Assembly: GCA_003670825.1 (NCBI GenBank)
Contig: QWQL01000100.1
Coordinates: 1-8,222, forward strand
Source of the DNA: Planctomycetota bacterium
GTDB taxonomy: Bacteria > Planctomycetota > Planctomycetia > Pirellulales > UBA1268
Reading direction: 5' to 3'
Length of the DNA stretch: 8,222 nt
Position 1 is the first letter of the stretch. The number at the start of each line of letters is the position of its first letter. The position numbers were made by a program, and so were the translations under genes. The notes under the pieces were generated by a model, which saw only the letters and a list, made by a program, of their open reading frames with translations, was not told the DNA's origin and did not search any database. This document shows positions 4,878 to 8,222 of the stretch, piece after piece.

Positions 4878-7484
4878 ATGAGAAGGACCTGGTTCGCCTG
4901 TCTGTTGGCGATCGCCAGCATCGTGACGTCGGTCCATCGGGCCGACGCCGCGTACTGCGGTCTTGCCAGCTATCAGCACGGCGGGGCGAAGATGACAACG
5001 GTCAGCTTCGCCAGCGCGTGTGCGTCGTGTTCGAGTTGTGATTCGTCCCCAGAACCGAGCTGTGAGGCTGCACCGTCGTGCTGTGGCACACGGCTGGTCA
5101 AGGACGTCGTGTACGAGCAGAAGCAGTACACCTGCTACAAGACCGTCTGTGAGAAGGTCGTCGAGCAGCGGGAGATCGACTGCGTCCGCTACGAGACGGA
5201 GAAGTCGTTCAAGGACGTCGAGTACACCGTCTGCAAGCCGGTGTGGGAGACCCGTACGCGCACCATCAACTACACCGTCTGCAAGCCGGTGTGGGAGACG
5301 GTCGTGAAGGAGATTCCCTACACGGTGATGAAGCCCTGCTACGAGACCAAGACCCGTGAGATCCGGACGACGGTCTGCAAGCCGGTCTACGAGACGGTCA
5401 CCAAGGAGATCCCCTACACGGTCTGCAAGCCCGTGTATGAGACCCGCGAGCAGTGCACCACCGTGATGAAGCCCTGCTACGAGACCAAGACCCGTGAGAT
5501 CCGAACGACGGTCTGCAAGCCGGTCTACGAGACGATGACGAAGGAGATCCCCTACACCGTTTGCAAGCCGGTGTACGAGACCCGCGAGCAGTGCACCACG
5601 GTGATGAAGCCGGTGTATGAGACCTGCACGAAGGAGATCCCCTACACGGTCTGCAAGCCGGTGTACGAGACCCGCGAACAGTGCTACACGGTGACGAAGC
5701 CGGTGTACGAGACGATGACGAAGGAGATCCCCTACACCGTCTGCAAGCCGGTCTATGAGACCCGTCAGCGGACCTACACCGTCTGCAAGCCGGTGTATGA
5801 GACGATGACGAAGGAGATTCCCTACACGGTCTGCAAGCCCGTCTACGAGACCCGTGAGCAGTGCTACACGGTCTGCAAGCCGGTGCATGAGACCCGCACG
5901 AAGGAGATCCCCTACACTGTCTGCAAGCCGGTCTATGAGACCCGCGAACAGTGCACCACGGTGACGAAGCCGGTGTATGAGACGATGACGAAAGAGATTC
6001 CCTACACCGTCTGCAAGCCGGTGTACGAGGAGCGGCAGGAGACCTACACGGTCTGCAAGCCCGTCCGCGAGGTCTGCACGAAGGAGATTCCCTACACCGT
6101 GTGCAAGCCGGTGTGGGAGACCCGCGAGCGGGACGTCTGCCGGACGGTCTGCAAGCCGGTGCACTTCACCAAGACCGTCAAGGTCTGCAGCGGCCGCTGG
6201 GAGACCGAGTGCTGCGAGATCCCCGGTCCGGTGGTGAAGCGGTGCATCCGTGAGCCGGGCCACTGGGAGAGCGACTGCTCGGGCCGGAAGTGCTACGTGC
6301 CGGGCAAGGCCTGCATGGTCGAGGAGCAGTGCCCGCCGCGGACGATCACCAAGAAGGTCTGGGTGCCGTCGGTCTGCGAGAAGGAAGTCGCCTGCGTTCG
6401 CTATGAGAACGAGACGATCGTCGAGAAGCAGTGCTACAAGGTCTGCAAGATGGTCTCGGAGCAGCGGGTGAAGACCTGCAGCTACACCGTCTGCCGGATG
6501 GTTCCGGAAGAGCGGGTGCGGTGCTTCAAGGTCTGCACGATGGTGCCTGAGCAGCGGGTTCGCACCTGCCAGTACCAGGTCTGCCGGATGGTTTCGGAGC
6601 AGCGGGTCCGCACCTACCAGGTGTGCCGCATGGTTCCGGAGCAGCGGGTACGGACCTGCACCTATCAGGTGTGCCGGATGGTTCCCGAGCAGCGGGTTCG
6701 GACCTACCAGGTCTGCAAGATGGTTCCCGAGCAGCGGGTTCGCACCTGCCAGTACCAGGTCTGTCGGATGGTTCCAGAGCAGCGGGTCTGCACCTATCAG
6801 GTGTGCCGCATGGTCCCCGAGCAGCGTGTTCGCACGTGCTCGTACCAGGTGTGCCGCATGGTTCCGGAGCAGCGGGTTCGGACCTACCAGGTGTGCAAGA
6901 TGGTGCCCGAGCAGCGGGTTCGCACCTGCCAGTACCAGGTCTGCCGGATGGTTCCGGAGCAGCGGGTTCGGACCTATCAGGTGTGCAAGATGGTTCCCGA
7001 GCAGCGGGTTCGCACCTGCTCGTACCAGGTCTGCCGCATGGTGCCGGAGGTGCAGGTTCGCACCTGCCAGTACCAGGTCTGCCGGATGGTACCGGAGCAG
7101 CGAGTTCGCACCTATCAGGTGTGCAAGATGGTTCCGGAACAGCGGGTGAAGACCTGCTGCTACAAGGTGTGCCGCATGGTGCCAGAGGAGCAGGTTCGTA
7201 CCTGCCAGTACCAGGTGTGCACGATGGTGCCGGAGCAGCGGGTGAAGACCTGCACGTCGAAGGTCTGCCGGATGGTCCGCGAGGAGCGGAGCCGGGAGGA
7301 GTGCTACAAGGTCTGCACGATGGTGAAGGAGACCCGCGTCAAGCAGGTGCCGGTGTGCACCACGCGTCCGGTCCACTACACCAAGACCATCGACGTGGTC
7401 CGGATGGTGCCGAAGCAGGTCGCTTACACGGTGACCCGCTGCGTGCCCAAGACGGTGATCCGCGAGGTGCCCTGCTGCGAGTGA
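4878..7484 (+). CDS. Giant cysteine-rich YTV-repeat cell-surface protein
   Basis: This 868-residue secreted protein belongs to the planctomycete YTV-repeat family (Pfam YTV), known from planctomycete cell-wall proteins. A Sec signal peptide (MRRTWFACLLAIASIVTSVH, cleavage near Ala24/25) precedes a Cys/Ser-rich linker (48-70). Twenty units of type YTVCKPVYETREQC or YTVCKPVYETMTKEIP fill 116-421, with a cap at 422-437. A unique Cys/Trp linker (438-505) follows. Twenty units of type YQVCRMVPEQRVRT(CQ) fill 520-825, with a cap at 826-841 and a tail ending PCCE. About 87 residues are Cys by hand count. The ATG at 4878 opens the signal peptide and has GAGG eight bases upstream; the open frame extends to 4311 but there lies antisense to rex. 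A perfect palindrome containing AGGAGG (4849-4860) lies further up. Inferred role: disulfide-rich structural wall or surface protein. No catalytic domain is seen. Confidence 0.9.
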   Translation: MRRTWFACLLAIASIVTSVHRADAAYCGLASYQHGGAKMTTVSFASACASCSSCDSSPEPSCEAAPSCCGTRLVKDVVYEQKQYTCYKTVCEKVVEQREIDCVRYETEKSFKDVEYTVCKPVWETRTRTINYTVCKPVWETVVKEIPYTVMKPCYETKTREIRTTVCKPVYETVTKEIPYTVCKPVYETREQCTTVMKPCYETKTREIRTTVCKPVYETMTKEIPYTVCKPVYETREQCTTVMKPVYETCTKEIPYTVCKPVYETREQCYTVTKPVYETMTKEIPYTVCKPVYETRQRTYTVCKPVYETMTKEIPYTVCKPVYETREQCYTVCKPVHETRTKEIPYTVCKPVYETREQCTTVTKPVYETMTKEIPYTVCKPVYEERQETYTVCKPVREVCTKEIPYTVCKPVWETRERDVCRTVCKPVHFTKTVKVCSGRWETECCEIPGPVVKRCIREPGHWESDCSGRKCYVPGKACMVEEQCPPRTITKKVWVPSVCEKEVACVRYENETIVEKQCYKVCKMVSEQRVKTCSYTVCRMVPEERVRCFKVCTMVPEQRVRTCQYQVCRMVSEQRVRTYQVCRMVPEQRVRTCTYQVCRMVPEQRVRTYQVCKMVPEQRVRTCQYQVCRMVPEQRVCTYQVCRMVPEQRVRTCSYQVCRMVPEQRVRTYQVCKMVPEQRVRTCQYQVCRMVPEQRVRTYQVCKMVPEQRVRTCSYQVCRMVPEVQVRTCQYQVCRMVPEQRVRTYQVCKMVPEQRVKTCCYKVCRMVPEEQVRTCQYQVCTMVPEQRVKTCTSKVCRMVREERSREECYKVCTMVKETRVKQVPVCTTRPVHYTKTIDVVRMVPKQVAYTVTRCVPKTVIREVPCCE
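5181..6188 (+). repeat. Module A of the YTV protein: leader, 20 YTVCKPVYET units, cap
   Basis: Residues 102-437. A 14-residue leader begins CVRYETE (5181). Twenty tandem units (5223-6140, 306 residues) follow: 13 of 16 residues and 7 of 14. In the middle they alternate as 14+16 (a 90-base period). The cap reads RTVCKPVHFTKT (6141-6188). Units are near identical in protein but vary at third codon positions (for example ACC/ACG, TAT/TAC), which shows selection on the protein. Most units carry one or two Cys and are close to charge-neutral. Confidence 0.9.
5319..5594 (+). repeat. Recent 138-base tandem duplication inside module A
   Basis: Bases 5319-5456 (units 3-5) and 5457-5594 (units 6-8) each encode 46 residues with the unusual MKPCYETKTREIR unit followed by a KEIP unit and a REQC unit. 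By hand alignment 127 of 138 bases agree without gaps, and most differences are synonymous. The MKPCYETKTREIR unit occurs nowhere else in the protein, so this is best read as a three-unit duplication. Confidence 0.8.
6393..7400 (+). repeat. Module B of the YTV protein: leader, 20 YQVCRMVPEQRV units, cap
   Basis: Residues 506-841. A 14-residue leader begins CVRYENE (6393). Twenty units (6435-7352, 306 residues; 13 of 16 and 7 of 14) follow with consensus Y-Q-V-C-[RK]-M-V-P-E-Q-R-V-R-T and an optional Cys-Gln or Cys-Ser. The cap contains RPVHYTKT (7353-7400). The register (aromatic-x-Val-Cys) is the same as in module A, so the two unit types are probably homologous. Most units have a net charge near +2. 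The unit order of long and short types differs from module A. Confidence 0.9.
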
Positions 7485-7552
7485 TCGCGGTTGAGTGACG
7501 ATCGACGCCGGGCTCCACGCAGGTTCGGCGGCACGGAAACGACTGGGAAACG

Positions 7553-7584
7553 GGGCGGCCCGGGCTGAAAAGCCCGGGCCGCCT
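7553..7584 (+). terminator. Strong hairpin with GAAA tetraloop after the YTV gene
   Basis: Thirteen perfect base pairs (7554-7566 with 7571-7583, plus a G-T closing pair) enclose a GAAA loop of the stable GNRA type. It lies 68 bases past the stop codon of the YTV gene. Only a weak TTT follows, so it may end transcription imperfectly or protect the 3' end of a long, abundant mRNA. Being nearly symmetric, it would form in either direction. Confidence 0.6.
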
Positions 7585-7652
7585 GCTTTGAGCCCAGGCA
7601 ACGCCATTCCCGGGAATCGTGCGTTCGAGCCAGACCTTGTCTCGTGGGGCCG

Positions 7653-7742
7653 CAGGGTGTGCCGCAGCGGCAGGGCCCATACCGTCGGCAGGGCCCATAC
7701 CGTCGGAATGGCCCATACCGTCGGCATGGTTTCCGTGCCGCT
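7653..7742. repeat. 18-bp tandem repeat array (three good copies, two decayed)
   Basis: Copies at 7671-7688 and 7689-7706 are identical (CAGGGCCCATACCGTCGG). The copy at 7707-7724 differs only in its first and third bases. Degenerate copies in the same 18-base register flank them at 7653-7670 and 7725-7742. The period is a multiple of three, but I find no supported gene that uses it. It lies 111 bases upstream of the membrane protein start, counting from the last decayed copy. Confidence 0.75.
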
Positions 7743-7852
7743 CGTGCAGGATTGGCCGGCGGCGGCTCGCTGGGGCGATGCGGCAACGGCAGGACGATCG
7801 ATATCCCGAAAGCCGGGCGGTGGGTCGCCTGGAGTGGGAGGCCAGCATTGGC

Positions 7853-8222
7853 ATGGGGTGGTCGAAGTCCTGCCGGGATGCCGTCGGATTCCTCGCGCTG
7901 GTCGCGGTCGGGATGGGGCTGCTCTATCTCCGCGATCCTCATTCGCTGCTGGTGCCCACCCTCTACACCGAAGACGGCGTGTGGATGGCGAAGCTCTTCA
8001 ACCGGGGCTTCTGGCACACGCTGATCCACGCGAAGGGGGACGAAACACCCTACTTCGTATCGCTCAACATCCTGCTGCTCCAGGCGGCCAAGTCGCTCAA
8101 CGCCGCCTGCTACGGCGACTCCATCGCCCACCTGCCGCATTTCGTCTCGGGGCTCTCGATGGCCTTCTACGCGGTGCTCGCCGCGGCGCCGGTGTGGCTG
8201 CTGAGGCCGTTTCTGGCCCCGG
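7853..8222 (+). CDS. N-terminal part of a multi-pass membrane protein (cut by window edge)
   Basis: The open frame from the ATG at 7853 runs off the right edge after 123 residues. A GGGAGG eleven bases upstream supports this start. Residues about 10-26 (AVGFLALVAVGMGLLYL) form a first membrane helix. An acidic stretch, TLYTEDGVW, comes at 36-44, then a loop with FNRGFWHTLIH. A second hydrophobic region begins near residue 92 and includes AFYAVLAAAPVWLL. An acidic pair in the first extracytoplasmic loop is typical of GT-C type glycosyltransferases that use lipid-linked sugars, and that is one guess; the part visible is too short to decide. It reads away from the YTV gene and is separated from it by a hairpin, so it is probably its own transcription unit. 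Confidence 0.75.
   Translation, partial: MGWSKSCRDAVGFLALVAVGMGLLYLRDPHSLLVPTLYTEDGVWMAKLFNRGFWHTLIHAKGDETPYFVSLNILLLQAAKSLNAACYGDSIAHLPHFVSGLSMAFYAVLAAAPVWLLRPFLAP

Larger units (their letters stand above)
7485..7852. other. Gene-free stretch between the YTV gene and the membrane protein gene
   Basis: This 368-base gap holds a strong GC hairpin (7553-7584) and an 18-bp tandem repeat (7653-7742). I see no protein with family resemblance, no tRNA and no clear promoter box. A plus-strand frame starting at 7644 reads the repeat as QGPYRR hexapeptides but then overlaps the membrane protein gene in another frame and is not accepted. Confidence 0.6.

Noticed and set aside
5223..7352. The tandem arrays as a CRISPR array
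   Set aside because: Repeats are contiguous, lack unique spacers and keep one open reading frame with synonymous variation.
6623..7498. A plus-strand frame giving a Gly/Ser-rich, collagen-like repeat protein
   Set aside because: It is the shifted reading of the module B repeats and lies wholly inside the YTV gene apart from its last few bases; it has no signal peptide or ribosome site.
4863..7727. A 954-codon open frame on the minus strand opposite the whole YTV gene
   Set aside because: It is a by-product of repetition and GC-rich codons: once one unit lacks an antisense stop, nearly all do. The plus strand has the signal peptide, ribosome site and the known YTV family pattern.
7644..8024. 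A 126-codon frame reading the 18-bp repeat as QGPYRR hexapeptides
   Set aside because: It overlaps the membrane protein gene in another frame, and the part after the repeat has no protein-like pattern. It was kept only as a DNA repeat.

Overview
The window looks like planctomycete chromosome (phylum Planctomycetota). It is GC-rich and carries three lineage markers together: a DUF1559 pseudopilin-like protein with its C-terminal H-X9-DG motif, a PEP-CTERM surface protein, and a very large cysteine-rich YTV-repeat cell-surface protein. Genus and order cannot be fixed from this sequence alone.

Layout from left to right: the 5' part of purA (minus strand, cut by the window edge) is divergent from an RluA-family pseudouridine synthase gene (396-1427, plus). 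That gene converges on a two-gene minus-strand unit: a secreted beta-propeller-like PEP-CTERM protein (start 3499) followed by a DUF1559 protein, joined by a 4-base ATGA overlap. Upstream, still on the minus strand, are an intrinsic terminator (3616-3645), a tRNA-Gln(UUG) gene (3782-3852) and rex, a NADH/NAD+ sensing repressor (3888-4598). Rex is divergent from the 868-residue YTV protein (4878-7484, plus). A strong GC hairpin closes that gene. A 368-base gene-free stretch follows, holding an 18-bp minisatellite-like repeat, and then the start of a membrane protein cut by the right edge (7853 onward).

Housekeeping genes (purA, rluA-type, tRNA-Gln, rex) are interleaved with envelope and surface genes (PEP-CTERM protein, DUF1559 protein, YTV protein, multi-TM protein). 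The most interesting object is the YTV protein. Beyond simple repetition it holds two modules of exactly equal length (336 residues each). Each is built as a 14-residue CVRYE leader, 306 residues of twenty 14- or 16-residue units, and a 16-residue PVH[FY]TKT cap. The two modules have different unit consensus sequences, different orders of long and short units and different charge. Roughly one residue in ten is cysteine. This suggests a disulfide-rich structural component of the cell wall or surface; that function is inferred from family knowledge and composition, not shown here.
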